Both the position numbers and the translations under genes were made by a program. Positions 18,544 through 27,894 of a DNA stretch of 64,000 nt are shown one piece after another. Within the stretch, counting starts at the first letter, position 1. Every line of letters starts with the position of its first letter. Source of the stretch: Rhodopseudomonas palustris (GTDB lineage: Bacteria; Pseudomonadota; Alphaproteobacteria; Rhizobiales; Xanthobacteraceae); NCBI RefSeq assembly GCF_013415845.1, contig NZ_CP058907.1, forward strand, positions 2,728,001 to 2,792,000. Reading direction: 5' to 3'. Under the pieces are notes generated by a model. The model saw nothing but the letters and a program-made list of their open reading frames with translations, had not been told where the DNA came from and searched no databases.

Positions 18544-19935
18544 ATGGATGGGCTTAAGCGGATCTCCGGCCTCGCGGCTGCCGGCATCGTTCTGGCGTGT
18601 GCGTCGCAAACAGTGGCCCTGGCCGACACGATGGAAGGTGCGCTGGTCCGCGCTTACCAGACCAATCCTCAACTCAATGCGCAGCGCGCTTCGGTGCGCG
18701 CCACCGACGAATCGGTTCCTCAGGCACTTTCCGGCTATCGGCCCAAGGTCGCCGTCACTGCCAGCGGCGGCTATCAATACACCGACGTGATTTCGTCGGT
18801 CGCCGGCAGCCAGTTTCATCTGTCCGGCACCCAGATCCCGCGCTCGGTCGGCGTGACCGCGTCGCAGACTTTGTTCAACGGCAATCAGACGGCGAACCGC
18901 ACCCGTGCGGCCGAGAGCCAGGTGTCCTCGGCGCGTGAAGGTCTGCGGGTGCTCGAACAGTCGGTGCTGCTGTCGGCCGCGACCATCTACATGGACTACC
19001 TGCGCGACTCGGCGACGCTCGAAGTGCAGCGCTCCAACGTGCGCGTGCTCGAGCAGACGTTGCGGCAGACCAACGACCGCTTCAACGTCGGCGAGGTCAC
19101 CCGCACCGACGTGGCGCAGTCGCAGGCGCAGCTTGCCGCCGGCAACACCCAGCAGCTCGCCGCCGAATCGACGCTGACGACGACGCGGTCTAACTACCGC
19201 CGCATCATCGGCACCGAGCCGGGCAATCTCGCGCCGGGCTCGCCGGTCGATCGCTATCTTCCGACCTCGCTGGCGCAGGCGATCAACCTCGCGCTGGTCG
19301 AGAATCCGAACGTCACCGCGGCGATGTACGGCATCGACGTCAGCTATCTGAACGTGAAGATCAACGAGGGTGCGCTGTTCCCGACGCTGACGCTGCAGGC
19401 CAGCGCGCAGCAGTCGTGGGAGCCGTCGATCTCGTCGCCGCGTCAATTCCAGGCTTCGGGCATCGCGCAGCTGTCGGTCCCGATCTACCAGGGTGGCGGT
19501 GAATACGCGCTGATCCGGCAGTCGAAGGAAACGCTGGCGCAGCAGCGTCTCAACCTCGAACAGGTACGCGACCAGACCCGCGCCAGCGTGGTGCAGGCGT
19601 GGGGCCAGCTGCAGGCCGCGAAGGCGCAGGTGTCCTCTGCGCAGTCCCAGGTCAAGGCCTCGGAAATCGCGCTCAACGGCGTCCGTGAAGAAGCCCGCGC
19701 CGGCCAGCGCACGACGCTCGACGTCTTGAACGCGCAGCAGGCGCTGGTGAATGCCCGCGTTGCGCTGGTGACCGCGCAGCATGACCGCGTCGTTGCCTCT
19801 TACGCGGTGCTGAACGCGGTCGGCCGGCTGTCGCCGCAAGTGCTCGGCCTGAAGACCGACGTCTATGATCCCAGCGTGCACTACCATCAGGTGCGCGACA
19901 GCTGGGGCGGCGTGCGGACTCCCGACGGCCGCTGA
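18544..19935 (+). CDS. tolC: TolC family outer-membrane channel protein
   Basis: Outer-membrane efflux/type I secretion channel, 463 residues from the chosen ATG at 18544. That start places a signal peptide first (LKRISGLAAAGIVLACASQT, cleavage after ALA). The open frame extends 210 nt upstream without a signal-like sequence. Two OEP repeats are visible, beginning TMEGALVRAYQTNPQLNAQR (about residue 29) and SLAQAINLALVENPNV (about residue 240). The end of the second repeat, AQQALVNARVALVTAQHDRV, is typical of TolC/CyaE. It is non-lipidated, unlike the NodT-type protein at 3490, so it probably serves separate pumps or type I secretion. Confidence 0.92.
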   Translation: MDGLKRISGLAAAGIVLACASQTVALADTMEGALVRAYQTNPQLNAQRASVRATDESVPQALSGYRPKVAVTASGGYQYTDVISSVAGSQFHLSGTQIPRSVGVTASQTLFNGNQTANRTRAAESQVSSAREGLRVLEQSVLLSAATIYMDYLRDSATLEVQRSNVRVLEQTLRQTNDRFNVGEVTRTDVAQSQAQLAAGNTQQLAAESTLTTTRSNYRRIIGTEPGNLAPGSPVDRYLPTSLAQAINLALVENPNVTAAMYGIDVSYLNVKINEGALFPTLTLQASAQQSWEPSISSPRQFQASGIAQLSVPIYQGGGEYALIRQSKETLAQQRLNLEQVRDQTRASVVQAWGQLQAAKAQVSSAQSQVKASEIALNGVREEARAGQRTTLDVLNAQQALVNARVALVTAQHDRVVASYAVLNAVGRLSPQVLGLKTDVYDPSVHYHQVRDSWGGVRTPDGR

Positions 19936-19949
19936 TTGCGGCCGCGACT

Positions 19950-19980
19950 GCGCCCGGGATTCTGCCCGGGCGCGTTTGCT
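19950..19980 (+). terminator. Terminator after tolC
   Basis: A perfect 9-bp stem GCGCCCGGG / CCCGGGCGC (19950-19958 and 19965-19973) with a 6-nt loop lies 14 nt after the tolC stop and is followed by GTTTGCTT. Confidence 0.75.
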
Positions 19981-20227
19981 TGCAAACAACTAATCGTCTG
20001 CCTACCGTTGACCGGGTCGTCGTGACGATTCGAGTCGGAGATGCGCCCGTGTTTCGCGGCGCTCCACGTTGTTAGACGTGGAGCGGACCTCGGGGCGTAC
20101 CGTAGTTGAAGCTGGGGACAAGTCCTGCTTCCAACGCGAAACCTGGCGCCGCCGATCCGGAACCGGTCTCTCCCGTAGAGCTTTGATGTTACAACGCCGG
20201 GAAGGGCGTGATGATGTGGAGTCGGAG

Positions 20228-21013
20228 ATGACGCAGCCTGCAAAGGCGCAAGAACCTTCCATGGAGGAGATTCTGGCGTCGATCCGTCGCATCATTGCCG
20301 ATGACGAAGCCAAGCCCGCGACCCCGGCACCTGCGCCGGCGGCCGTTGCCCCGAAGCCGGAGCCGCCTAAGCCGGCTCCCCCGCCGAGCAAGCCCGCGGC
20401 CATGACCCCACCTCCGTCTGCACCGAGTCCGGTGGCGCAAGCTGCGCCGCCCAAGCCCGCCGCCGCACCGAAGCCGGCGCCTCCGCCGATGCCGGCTCCG
20501 GCCGAGAGCAACAGTCAGGACGACATCGACGCGCTGCTTGCCGGCCTCGACGCCGGCACCACCGAGGAGGAAGTTCGTCCGCCGCAGCCGGACGGCGACG
20601 TCCTTGAGCTGACCGACGAGATGGCGCTGCCGGAGCCCGAACCCGAGCCGGCTCCACCGCCACCACCGCCTCCGCCGCCGGTTCAAAAGGCGCCGATCGA
20701 GGACGACATCGAATTCGCCGAAGCTGCGCCCAAGCCGCGCGCGCCGGAGCCGGCCTACGAGCCGCCGGCCGCAGCTGCGGCCTGGAGCGAAGAGCCGCAG
20801 CAGCCGATCCTGTCGCGGACCACCGCCGCGGCGGTGGAATCGGCGTTCAATTCGCTCGCCACCACCGTGCTCAGCAACAATGCCCGGACCCTCGAGGATC
20901 TGGTCAAGGAGATGCTGCGGCCGATGCTGAAGGCTTGGCTCGACGACAATCTGCCGACGCTGGTCGAGCGGATCGTCCGCCAGGAAATCGAGCGGGTCTC
21001 GCGCGGGCGCTGA
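20228..21013 (+). CDS. popZ: PopZ-like polar organising protein (DUF2497)
   Basis: 261-residue protein with the three-part PopZ layout. The N-terminal helix is MTQPAKAQEPSMEEILASIR plus RIIADDE; a long proline, alanine and acidic disordered linker (about residues 25-185) follows; the C-terminal helices are TTVLSNNARTLEDLVKEMLR and LPTLVERIVRQEIERVSRGR. In Caulobacter, PopZ forms a polar microdomain that anchors the centromere and cell-cycle proteins. The ATG at 20228 starts the conserved first helix; the TTG-initiated extension upstream is not family-like. It sits just before valS, as in related genomes. The linker is much richer in PAP/PPP runs than the acidic Caulobacter linker. Confidence 0.85.
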   Translation: MTQPAKAQEPSMEEILASIRRIIADDEAKPATPAPAPAAVAPKPEPPKPAPPPSKPAAMTPPPSAPSPVAQAAPPKPAAAPKPAPPPMPAPAESNSQDDIDALLAGLDAGTTEEEVRPPQPDGDVLELTDEMALPEPEPEPAPPPPPPPPPVQKAPIEDDIEFAEAAPKPRAPEPAYEPPAAAAAWSEEPQQPILSRTTAAAVESAFNSLATTVLSNNARTLEDLVKEMLRPMLKAWLDDNLPTLVERIVRQEIERVSRGR

Positions 21014-21154
21014 GCCCGCTTGGCGGAGGCGCTGCCTCCGCCTGATCCAATGGACCGGCCTCCATTGTTGACTTGCGGCGCGCCGGAAGGTTTCTAGCGT
21101 CGTCCAACGAGCGCGTTCGCGGCCCGGCGACGCGCCTTTTTTGATTGCAGCGCC

Positions 21155-24028
21155 ATGATCGAGAAAACCTACCAGCCAGCCGACATCGAGGCCCGCATTT
21201 CGCGCGCCTGGGAAGACGCCGAGGCCTTCAAGGCCGGCCGTCCGGAGCGCCGCGACGCCGTCCCATACTCGATCGTGATTCCGCCGCCGAACGTCACCGG
21301 CTCGCTGCACATGGGCCACGCGCTCAACAATACGCTGCAGGACATCCTGTGCCGGTTCGAGCGGATGCGCGGCCGCGACGTGCTGTGGCAGCCCGGCACC
21401 GACCACGCCGGCATCGCCACCCAAATGGTGGTCGAACGCCAGCTGATGGAGCGCCAGGAGCCGAGCCGGCGCGACATGGGCCGCGCCAAGTTCCTGGAGC
21501 GCGTTTGGCAGTGGAAGGCCGAGAGCGGCGGCGTCATCGTCAACCAGCTCAAGCGGCTCGGTGCGTCGTGTGACTGGTCGCGCGAACGCTTCACCATGGA
21601 CGAGGGGCTGTCCCGCGCCGTCGCCAAGGTGTTCGTCGAACTGCACCGCCAGGGCCTGATCTACAAGGACAAGCGGCTGGTCAATTGGGACCCGAAGCTG
21701 CTGACCGCGATCTCGGATCTGGAAGTCCAGCAGATCGAGGTGAAGGGCAACCTCTGGCATCTGCGCTATCCGATCGAAGGCAAGACCTTCGATCCGGCCG
21801 ATCCGTCGAGCTTCATCGTCGTCGCGACCACGCGTCCGGAAACCATGCTGGGCGACACTGCGGTCGCGGTGAATCCGGAAGACGAGCGCTATACGCATCT
21901 CGTCGGCAAGCACGTCATCCTGCCGCTGGTCGGCCGGCGGATTCCGATCGTTGCCGACGAATACTCCGACCCCGAGAAGGGCTCGGGCGCGGTGAAGATC
22001 ACGCCGGCGCACGACTTCAACGACTTCGAGGTCGGCAAGCGGCATCATCTGCCGCAAATCAACGTGCTCGATATCGAGGGCAAGATCTCGGTCGCCGACA
22101 ACAGTGCCTATCTCGAAGGTCTGCCGGAAGGCGCGCGCGAATTCGCCGGGGAGATCGACGGCACCGACCGCTTCGTCGCTCGCAAGATCATCGTGGCGCG
22201 GCTGGACGATTTCGGCTTCCTGGAGAAGATCGAGCCGAACGTCCACATGGTGCCGCACGGCGACCGCTCCGGCGTGGTGATCGAGCCGTTCCTCACCGAC
22301 CAGTGGTACGTCGATGCCAAGACGCTGGCGCAGCCGGCGATCGCTGCGGTGCGGTCGGGCGAGACGACCTTCGTGCCGAAGAACTGGGAGAAGACCTACT
22401 TCGAGTGGATGGAAAACATCCAGCCGTGGTGCATCTCGCGCCAGCTGTGGTGGGGTCACCAGATCCCGGCGTGGTATGGCCCGGACGGCAAGGTGTTCGT
22501 GGCCGAGACCGAGGAAGAGGCGGTCGGCAACGCGCTCGGCTATTACGTCGAGCAGGAAGTGATCACGCCTGCGCAGGCGCACGACATGGCGGAAGATCCC
22601 GCCAAGCGTGAGGGCTTCATCACCCGCGACGAGGACGTGCTCGACACCTGGTTCTCGTCGGCGCTGTGGCCGTTCTCGACGCTCGGCTGGCCGGACGAGA
22701 CGCCGGAGCTCGACCGTTACTACCCGACCAACGTGCTGGTCACCGGCTTCGACATCATCTTCTTCTGGGTCGCCCGGATGATGATGATGGGCCTGCACTT
22801 CATGGACGATGTGCCGTTCCCGACCGTCTACATCCACGCGCTCGTCCGCGACGAGAAGGGCGCCAAGATGTCGAAGTCGAAGGGCAACGTCATCGATCCG
22901 CTCAACCTGATCGACGAATACGGCGCCGACGCGCTGCGCTTCACGCTGGCCGCGATGGCGGCGCAGGGACGCGACATCAAGCTCGCGACCAGCCGCGTCG
23001 AAGGCTATCGCAACTTCGCCACCAAACTCTGGAACGCCTGCCGCTTCGCCGAGATGAACGGCTGCGTCGCGCCGGCGGGGTTCGACTACACGGCGGCCAA
23101 GGAAACGCTGAACCGCTGGATCGCGCACGAGACCGTCCGCGCGGTGCGCGAGGTGACCGAAGCGATCGAGTCCTATCGCTTCAACGACGCCGCCGAGGCT
23201 GCGTATCGCTTCGTTTGGAACGTGTATTGCGACTGGTATCTCGAACTCGCCAAGCCGGTGCTGATGGGCGAGGAGGGCGCTGCCAAGACCGAGACCCGTG
23301 CGATGGTGGCGTGGGCGCGCGACGAGATCCTGAAGATCCTGCATCCCTTCATGCCGTTCATCACCGAAGAGCTGTGGGCGGTGACGGCTCCGCGCGACGG
23401 ACTGCTGGCGCTGGCGTCGTGGTCGCGTAAGGCGGGTATCTCGGACGAAGAGGTGTCGGTGCTGGCGGCCTCCGCCGCGACCGACCCGATGGCCGGGCCG
23501 GCGATGCTGGCGATTCCGGAGCCGCAGGAGCCGGACTTCACCGACGATGCCGCCGAAGCCGAAATCGGTTGGGTGGTCGATCTCGTCACTGCGATCCGCT
23601 CGGTGCGCGCCGAAATGAACATCGTGCCGTCGACCCTCACGCCGCTGGTGCTGGCCGGCGCTTCTGCCGACACCAATGCGCGGGCGAGCCGTTGGAGCGA
23701 CGTGATCAAGCGGCTGGCTCGGGTCGGCGAGATCTCGTTCGCTGACGCCGCTCCGCAAGGTGCCGTGCAGCTCCTGGTGCGTGGCGAGGTCGCGGCGCTG
23801 CCGCTGAAGGGCGTGGTTGATTTCGCCGCCGAGCAGGCACGGCTCGAGAAGGAGCTCGGCAAGGCCGAAGCCGACATCAAGCGCGCCGAGGCCAAGCTGG
23901 CGAACGAGAAATTCGTCGCCAACGCCGCCGAAGAAGTCGTCGAGGAAGAGCGCGAAAAGCGCGAGGCTGCGGTCGCGCGCAAGGTCAAGATCCTCGAGGC
24001 GCTGCTTCGGCTGAAGAACGCGAGCTGA
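21155..24028 (+). CDS. valS: Valyl-tRNA synthetase
   Basis: Class I aminoacyl-tRNA synthetase, 957 residues, full length for ValRS. The HIGH signature is [17 protein letters not shown] (about residues 43-59) and the KMSKS loop is [14 protein letters not shown] (about residue 568). The editing domain lies between them, with [16 protein letters not shown] at its threonine-rich site. The C-terminus ends in the ValRS coiled-coil arm ([20 protein letters not shown] and following). It charges tRNA-Val. A VOC-family gene follows 3 nt later and is probably co-transcribed. Confidence 0.98.
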   Translation: MIEKTYQPADIEARISRAWEDAEAFKAGRPERRDAVPYSIVIPPPNVTGSLHMGHALNNTLQDILCRFERMRGRDVLWQPGTDHAGIATQMVVERQLMERQEPSRRDMGRAKFLERVWQWKAESGGVIVNQLKRLGASCDWSRERFTMDEGLSRAVAKVFVELHRQGLIYKDKRLVNWDPKLLTAISDLEVQQIEVKGNLWHLRYPIEGKTFDPADPSSFIVVATTRPETMLGDTAVAVNPEDERYTHLVGKHVILPLVGRRIPIVADEYSDPEKGSGAVKITPAHDFNDFEVGKRHHLPQINVLDIEGKISVADNSAYLEGLPEGAREFAGEIDGTDRFVARKIIVARLDDFGFLEKIEPNVHMVPHGDRSGVVIEPFLTDQWYVDAKTLAQPAIAAVRSGETTFVPKNWEKTYFEWMENIQPWCISRQLWWGHQIPAWYGPDGKVFVAETEEEAVGNALGYYVEQEVITPAQAHDMAEDPAKREGFITRDEDVLDTWFSSALWPFSTLGWPDETPELDRYYPTNVLVTGFDIIFFWVARMMMMGLHFMDDVPFPTVYIHALVRDEKGAKMSKSKGNVIDPLNLIDEYGADALRFTLAAMAAQGRDIKLATSRVEGYRNFATKLWNACRFAEMNGCVAPAGFDYTAAKETLNRWIAHETVRAVREVTEAIESYRFNDAAEAAYRFVWNVYCDWYLELAKPVLMGEEGAAKTETRAMVAWARDEILKILHPFMPFITEELWAVTAPRDGLLALASWSRKAGISDEEVSVLAASAATDPMAGPAMLAIPEPQEPDFTDDAAEAEIGWVVDLVTAIRSVRAEMNIVPSTLTPLVLAGASADTNARASRWSDVIKRLARVGEISFADAAPQGAVQLLVRGEVAALPLKGVVDFAAEQARLEKELGKAEADIKRAEAKLANEKFVANAAEEVVEEEREKREAAVARKVKILEALLRLKNAS

Positions 24029-24031
24029 CCC

Positions 24032-24418
24032 TTGCTCGACCACGTCTCGATCACCGTGTCCGACATCGCGGTGGCCGAGCCGTTCTACGATGCGATCATG
24101 GCGGCGCTCGGCGTCGTCAAGGTCGGCGCCCGTGGCGACTGGCTCGGCTACGGCGAGCGCGCGCGGCCCGAGCATCCCGACCGCGTCTATCTGTCGATCC
24201 GCAAAGGCGACAGGCCGGAGCCGGCCTATGGCCGGCACTTGTGCTTCAAGGCGACCAGCCGCGCGGTCGTCGATGCCTTTTGGCAAGCCGGGCTCGCTCA
24301 CGGCGGCGTCGATCAGGGCGCGCCGGGACTGCGCGACTATCATCCCGGTTACTACGCGGCCTTCATTGCCGATCCCGACGGCAACCGGCTCGAAGCGGTG
24401 TGTCACACGCTCGGCTGA
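24032..24418 (+). CDS. VOC (glyoxalase/bleomycin-resistance fold) family protein
   Basis: 128-residue single-domain vicinal-oxygen-chelate protein. The opening LDHVSITVSDIAVAEPFYD has the first metal-ligand histidine typical of the fold. The end reads YYAAFIADPDGNRLEAVCHT, in which the glutamate is the usual last metal ligand. The start is a TTG 3 nt after the valS stop; no better start exists nearby. Such proteins act as lyases, dioxygenases or resistance proteins. The substrate cannot be assigned, and the position after valS gives no clue. Confidence 0.85.
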   Translation: MLDHVSITVSDIAVAEPFYDAIMAALGVVKVGARGDWLGYGERARPEHPDRVYLSIRKGDRPEPAYGRHLCFKATSRAVVDAFWQAGLAHGGVDQGAPGLRDYHPGYYAAFIADPDGNRLEAVCHTLG

Positions 24419-24442
24419 GCGCCCTTTGAACATGCCGGACCT

Positions 24443-24522
24443 CGTCATTCCGAGAAGCGAAGCGACGAAGCAATCCAGCTTGGCTTCTGAGGTCTGGATC
24501 GCTTCAATCCGCTCGCAATGAC
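24443..24522. repeat. Intergenic palindromic repeat, family 1, copy A
   Basis: An 80-nt element bounded by GTCATT...AATGAC, with the inner block GAAGCGACGAAGCAATCCAG. It matches the copy at 27629-27708 in ends and inner block and folds as an imperfect hairpin. It lies between the VOC gene and a membrane-protein gene. Confidence 0.8.
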
Positions 24523-24613
24523 AGCCTTGCACCTGCTGGTCGTTGCCACGGCGTTGATCGGCGCCAAAGTATGACACCGCGGCGATCGCGTAGGATCGGG
24601 CATCAACGGGGCT

Positions 24614-25180
24614 ATGCCGATGCTCGCCTTTCTCAAGCTGCTGATCTCGTTCGCGCCGTGGCTGTCGTTCCTGATCATCGCCCGTGACAGCTTACTCCGT
24701 GTGGAGATCGGCCTCTGTGTTGCACTGGCGCTGACTATCGTGATGGGCGTGTTGAAGCTCCATCGCGGTATCATTCTGTGGGTGGGCGTGGTGTTTTTCG
24801 GCGCCGCGACCATCGCGGTGATGGGATTCAACGACACCTGGACCCTGCGCCATCTCGGCGTGCTGGCGAACGGCGCGCTCGCGGCCGGTGCCTGGCTGAC
24901 CATCCTGCTCGGCAAGCCGTTCACGCTCGACTACGCCAAGGAGCACGTCGATCCGGCGGTCTGGAACGACCCGAAATTCATCCGCATCAATGTGCTGATG
25001 ACCGGGATCTGGGCGACGGCTTTCACCATCAACGCGGCGCTGGCATTCGGCAAGATGGAGCAGTTCGCACTGCCCGAACTCGCCTATGAGCTGATCTCCT
25101 ACGCTGTGCTGATCGGCACCGCGATCTTTACGGTGTGGTATCCCGACCATCTGCGGCGGGCGCGGGCGGCGGCAAGCTGA
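24614..25180 (+). CDS. Uncharacterised multi-pass inner-membrane protein
   Basis: 188-residue hydrophobic protein with about five membrane segments, for example LAFLKLLISFAPWLSFLIIA (residues 4-23), ALALTIVMGVL, ILWVGVVFFGAATIAVMGF, and LISYAVLIGTAIFTVWY near the end. A polar stretch containing FTLDYAKEHVDPAVWNDPKF separates the third and fourth segments. The layout resembles septation-protein-A/YciB-like membrane proteins, but I do not recognise the family with certainty. The ATG at 24614 follows GGGGC; a second methionine two codons on is an alternative. It stands alone between two intergenic repeats. Confidence 0.75.
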   Translation: MPMLAFLKLLISFAPWLSFLIIARDSLLRVEIGLCVALALTIVMGVLKLHRGIILWVGVVFFGAATIAVMGFNDTWTLRHLGVLANGALAAGAWLTILLGKPFTLDYAKEHVDPAVWNDPKFIRINVLMTGIWATAFTINAALAFGKMEQFALPELAYELISYAVLIGTAIFTVWYPDHLRRARAAAS

Positions 25181-25206
25181 GTCCGCGGCGCTGCGCCGCA
25201 AACAAA

Positions 25207-25308
25207 CGTCACCCTCCGCGAAAGCGGAGGGTCCAGTATCCCAGAGCGGTCGTTGGTAGTTGAAGCGCTCTGGAATACTGGGTCGCCCGGTCAAGCCGGG
25301 CGATGACG
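25207..25308. repeat. Intergenic palindromic repeat, family 2, copy C
   Basis: A 102-nt element with the hairpin end ACCCTCCGCGAAAGCGGAGG at the left, CCAGTATCCCAGAGCG and GCTCTGGAATACTGGG in the middle, and CGCCCGGTCAAGCCGGGCG at the right. It is the reverse complement of the element at 27738-27839. Confidence 0.85.
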
Positions 25309-25365
25309 GTGTTGGTGCGGGATCACGCTGCTCGACTCTCATGAAGCCGTGGAGAGACATCGTCC

Positions 25366-25986
25366 TCAGCGTGGAAACGGCTTGCTCAAGAACCGCGAGT
25401 CTTTCAGCCCGAACCGCCACGGATAGTCGGCCGCCTTGGTGATGCCGATGCGCGGGCCGGTGACGATCTCCGGCGTGGTGGTTCGGCGATGGATCGCGAA
25501 CGGTGCGGCATCGAGCGGCAGACCGTTATGGGCGATGGTGATGCCGAGGGCCTGCGCCAGCTTGCCGGGGCCGGAACACAGGCTGCGCGGCTCGTCGAGG
25601 CCGCGGCGCTTGCGCATCGCTGCGAGCCCGTGGGTCGGCTCCAGCGCGCGGATCAGGACCGCACTGGCGGAGCCTTCGGGCTCGCAGACGACATTGACGC
25701 ACCAATGGATGCCATAGGAGCGATACACATAGGCAAAGCCCGGCGGGCCGAACATCACCTGGTTGCGCGGCGTTGGACCGCCGTAGGAATGCGCTGCCGG
25801 ATCGGTGTGGTGATAGGCTTCCACCTCGACGATGATCCCGCCCGCGCCGCCGAACAGCAGCGTTGCGCCGATCAGCTCGGGTGCGACCTCGTGGACGCTG
25901 CGGGCGAAGAACCGGCGCGTCAGCAGCGGGCCGAGGGCAGGGTGTGTTCCGTCTAAGGGGGGCTTCGGAACGCGGGACTTGGTCAT
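25366..25986 (-). CDS. Putative 3-methyladenine DNA glycosylase (AAG/MPG family)
   Basis: Base-excision repair glycosylase removing alkylated purines. With the ATG at 25986 it has 206 residues, the usual size; the frame also allows a start at 26043 (225 residues), and neither has a clear ribosome binding site. The catalytic glutamate block is [20 protein letters not shown] (about residues 50-69). The DNA-intercalation region follows ([20 protein letters not shown]), then VLIRALEP and the C-terminal [16 protein letters not shown]. It is a single gene on the minus strand, convergent with the membrane-protein gene and divergent from lipA. Confidence 0.92.
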   Translation of the reverse strand: MTKSRVPKPPLDGTHPALGPLLTRRFFARSVHEVAPELIGATLLFGGAGGIIVEVEAYHHTDPAAHSYGGPTPRNQVMFGPPGFAYVYRSYGIHWCVNVVCEPEGSASAVLIRALEPTHGLAAMRKRRGLDEPRSLCSGPGKLAQALGITIAHNGLPLDAAPFAIHRRTTTPEIVTGPRIGITKAADYPWRFGLKDSRFLSKPFPR

Positions 25987-26135
25987 CGGAGAGGCAAGCT
26001 CGAGCGCGGCCGGCGCGGGGCGCAATGCGTACAATTCGAGCATTATTCCAAGGGATAACGGCCTGCAAGCGGCCCGGGTTGCGGGACGGGGGCGGCCGGA
26101 TTAGGTAGGGTTCTCGCGCAAACCCCAGGCAGCTC

Positions 26136-27095
26136 ATGGTCGTTCTCGTCGATACGGTGTCCGCCAATCCCGTCCGCCCCCGGCATCCGGAGAAGGCGGC
26201 GCGGCCGGATGCGCTGTCGCCGAAGAAGCCGGACTGGATCCGGGTGCGCGCGCCGACCACCCGCGGCTATGGCGAGACCCGCGGCATCGTCAAGGAAAAC
26301 GGCCTGCACACGGTGTGCGAAGAGGCCGGCTGCCCGAATATCGGCGAGTGCTGGGACAAGAAGCACGCCACCTTCATGATCATGGGGGACACCTGCACCC
26401 GGGCGTGCGCGTTCTGCAACGTCAAGACCGGGATGCCGGGCGCACTCGACGCCAACGAGCCAGCCTACGTCGCCGAGGCGACGCGGAAGCTCGGGCTGCA
26501 GCATCTGGTGATTACCTCGGTCGACCGCGATGATCTGGCCGATGGAGGCGCCGCGCACTTCGCCGCAACGATCCGCGCGGTGCGCGAAGCCTGCCCAACG
26601 ACGACGATCGAGATCCTGACGCCAGACTTCCTGCGCAAGGACGGCGCGCTGGAGGTGGTGGTCGCCGCCAAGCCGGACGTGTTCAACCACAATCTCGAAA
26701 CCGTGCCGTCGCGCTATCTGTCGGTGCGGCCGGGCGCACGCTACTTCCACTCGATCCGGCTGCTGCAGCGGGTCAAGGAACTCGATCCCAGCATCTTCAC
26801 CAAGTCCGGCATCATGGTCGGGCTCGGCGAGGAACGCCACGAGGTGCTGCAGGTGATGGACGACCTGCGCTCGGCGGAGGTCGATTTCCTCACCATCGGC
26901 CAGTATCTACAGCCGACCCGCAAGCACCATGCGGTGATGCGCTACGTCACGCCGGACGAATTTGCCGGCTATCAGACCACCGCCTACGCCAAGGGCTTCC
27001 TGATGGTGTCGGCGAGCCCGATGACCCGCTCGTCGCATCACGCCGGCGACGATTTCGCCAAGCTCAAGGCGGCGCGCGCGGCGCGAGCCCGCTAA
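26136..27095 (+). CDS. lipA: Lipoyl synthase
   Basis: Radical SAM enzyme inserting two sulfur atoms into octanoyl-bound E2/GcvH domains, 319 residues. Both [4Fe-4S] sites are visible: the auxiliary cluster motif [12 protein letters not shown] (about residues 62-73) and the radical SAM CX3CX2C motif as CTRACAFC (about residues 88-95). The C-terminal [10 protein letters not shown] carries the auxiliary-cluster serine (RSSYHA-type motif). The start ATG at 26136 follows CAGGCAGCTC. A RatA-like gene follows 26 nt after the stop, as commonly seen in alphaproteobacteria. Confidence 0.98.
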   Translation: MVVLVDTVSANPVRPRHPEKAARPDALSPKKPDWIRVRAPTTRGYGETRGIVKENGLHTVCEEAGCPNIGECWDKKHATFMIMGDTCTRACAFCNVKTGMPGALDANEPAYVAEATRKLGLQHLVITSVDRDDLADGGAAHFAATIRAVREACPTTTIEILTPDFLRKDGALEVVVAAKPDVFNHNLETVPSRYLSVRPGARYFHSIRLLQRVKELDPSIFTKSGIMVGLGEERHEVLQVMDDLRSAEVDFLTIGQYLQPTRKHHAVMRYVTPDEFAGYQTTAYAKGFLMVSASPMTRSSHHAGDDFAKLKAARAARAR

Positions 27096-27121
27096 AAGTC
27101 CAAGACCTGAAGTCCGAGGCG

Positions 27122-27595
27122 ATGCCGCAGTTTTCCAACAGGCGCAGAGTGCCGCACAGTGCTCAGCAGATGTTCGACCTCGTCGCCGACGTCGAGCGCT
27201 ATCCGCAATTCGTGCCGCTGTGCAAGGCGCTCAAAATCCGCGAGCGGATCCAGCAGCCGGACGGCAACGAGGTCGTGATCGCCGACATGACGGTGTCGTT
27301 CAAGCTGGTGCAGGAGACCTTCACCAGCCGCGTCACCCTCGATCGCGCCAATCTGAAAATCCTGGTCGAGTATCTCAAAGGCCCGTTCTCCAATCTGGAG
27401 AACCGCTGGACCTTCGCGGCCAAGACCGAGCGCGCCTGCGAGGTCGGCTTCTTCATCGCCTACGAGTTCAAGAGCCGGATGCTCGCCACCCTGATGGGCG
27501 CGATGTTCGACACCGCTTTCCATCGCTTCGCCGAAGCGTTCGAAACGCGCGCCGACCAGATCTACGGCACCGGCCCGAAGCTGTCGCGGGCGTAG
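27122..27595 (+). CDS. RatA / COQ10-like START-domain protein
   Basis: 157-residue single-domain protein of the polyketide-cyclase/COQ10 family, known in E. coli as RatA and in mitochondria as the coenzyme-Q-binding Coq10. Motifs at the start are VPHSAQQMFDLVADVERYPQFVPLC, and the C-terminal helix reads LMGAMFDTAFHRFAEAFE. It probably binds ubiquinone or another hydrophobic ligand in quinone function; RatA's reported effect on ribosome association is an alternative annotation. The position right behind lipA suggests co-transcription. Confidence 0.88.
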   Translation: MPQFSNRRRVPHSAQQMFDLVADVERYPQFVPLCKALKIRERIQQPDGNEVVIADMTVSFKLVQETFTSRVTLDRANLKILVEYLKGPFSNLENRWTFAAKTERACEVGFFIAYEFKSRMLATLMGAMFDTAFHRFAEAFETRADQIYGTGPKLSRA

Positions 27596-27628
27596 TTACT
27601 TCGTTATCGCGGCCCACTTTGGTCCAGC

Positions 27629-27708
27629 CGTCATTGCGAGGAGCGCAGCGACGAAGCAATCCAGCTCGATGCACGGAGCTGGATTGCTTCGCTTCCCTCG
27701 CAATGACG
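27629..27708. repeat. Intergenic palindromic repeat, family 1, copy B
   Basis: An 80-nt element. The outer arms CGTCATTGCGAG / CTCGCAATGACG pair perfectly, and the inner arms AGCAATCCAGCTC / GAGCTGGATTGCT also pair, forming one long hairpin. It shares its ends and the GCGACGAAGCAATCCAGC block with copy A at 24443. Confidence 0.88.
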
Positions 27709-27737
27709 TTGAATACTTGAATATCAACACAATCCGG

Positions 27738-27839
27738 CGTCATCGCCCGGCTTGTCCGGGCGACCCAGTATCCCGAAGCGCTTCCGAAGATCACGAGCGC
27801 TCTGGAATACTGGGCCCTCCGCTTTCGCGGAGGGTGACG
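27738..27839. repeat. Intergenic palindromic repeat, family 2, copy D
   Basis: A 102-nt element with the terminal hairpins CGCCCGGCTTGTCCGGGCG and CCCTCCGCTTTCGCGGAGGG and central CCAGTATCCCGAAGCG. It is the inverted copy of the element at 25207-25308 and ends in the same GTCAT/TGACG boundaries. Confidence 0.85.
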
Positions 27840-27894
27840 GCGATGATCGGGCCGCGCCGTGCACTTCATGCCGGCCTGACGAATAGCACCGCCG

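Larger units (their letters stand above)
27596..27894. other. Intergenic region with two repeat elements
   Basis: 299 nt between convergent genes (RatA-like on plus, CinA-like on minus). It is almost filled by one copy of each intergenic repeat family (27629-27708 and 27738-27839). No gene is seen. Confidence 0.6.

Noticed and set aside
20189..24577. A very long (1462-codon) minus-strand frame opposite popZ and valS
   Set aside because: High-GC codon bias keeps the antisense frame open. The composition (R, D, H, L rich) is that of a shadow, and valS on the plus strand has all synthetase motifs.
24443..27839. Intergenic repeats as CRISPR or insertion sequences
   Set aside because: Copies are single, widely separated and palindromic, with no spacers between regular repeats and no transposase frame.
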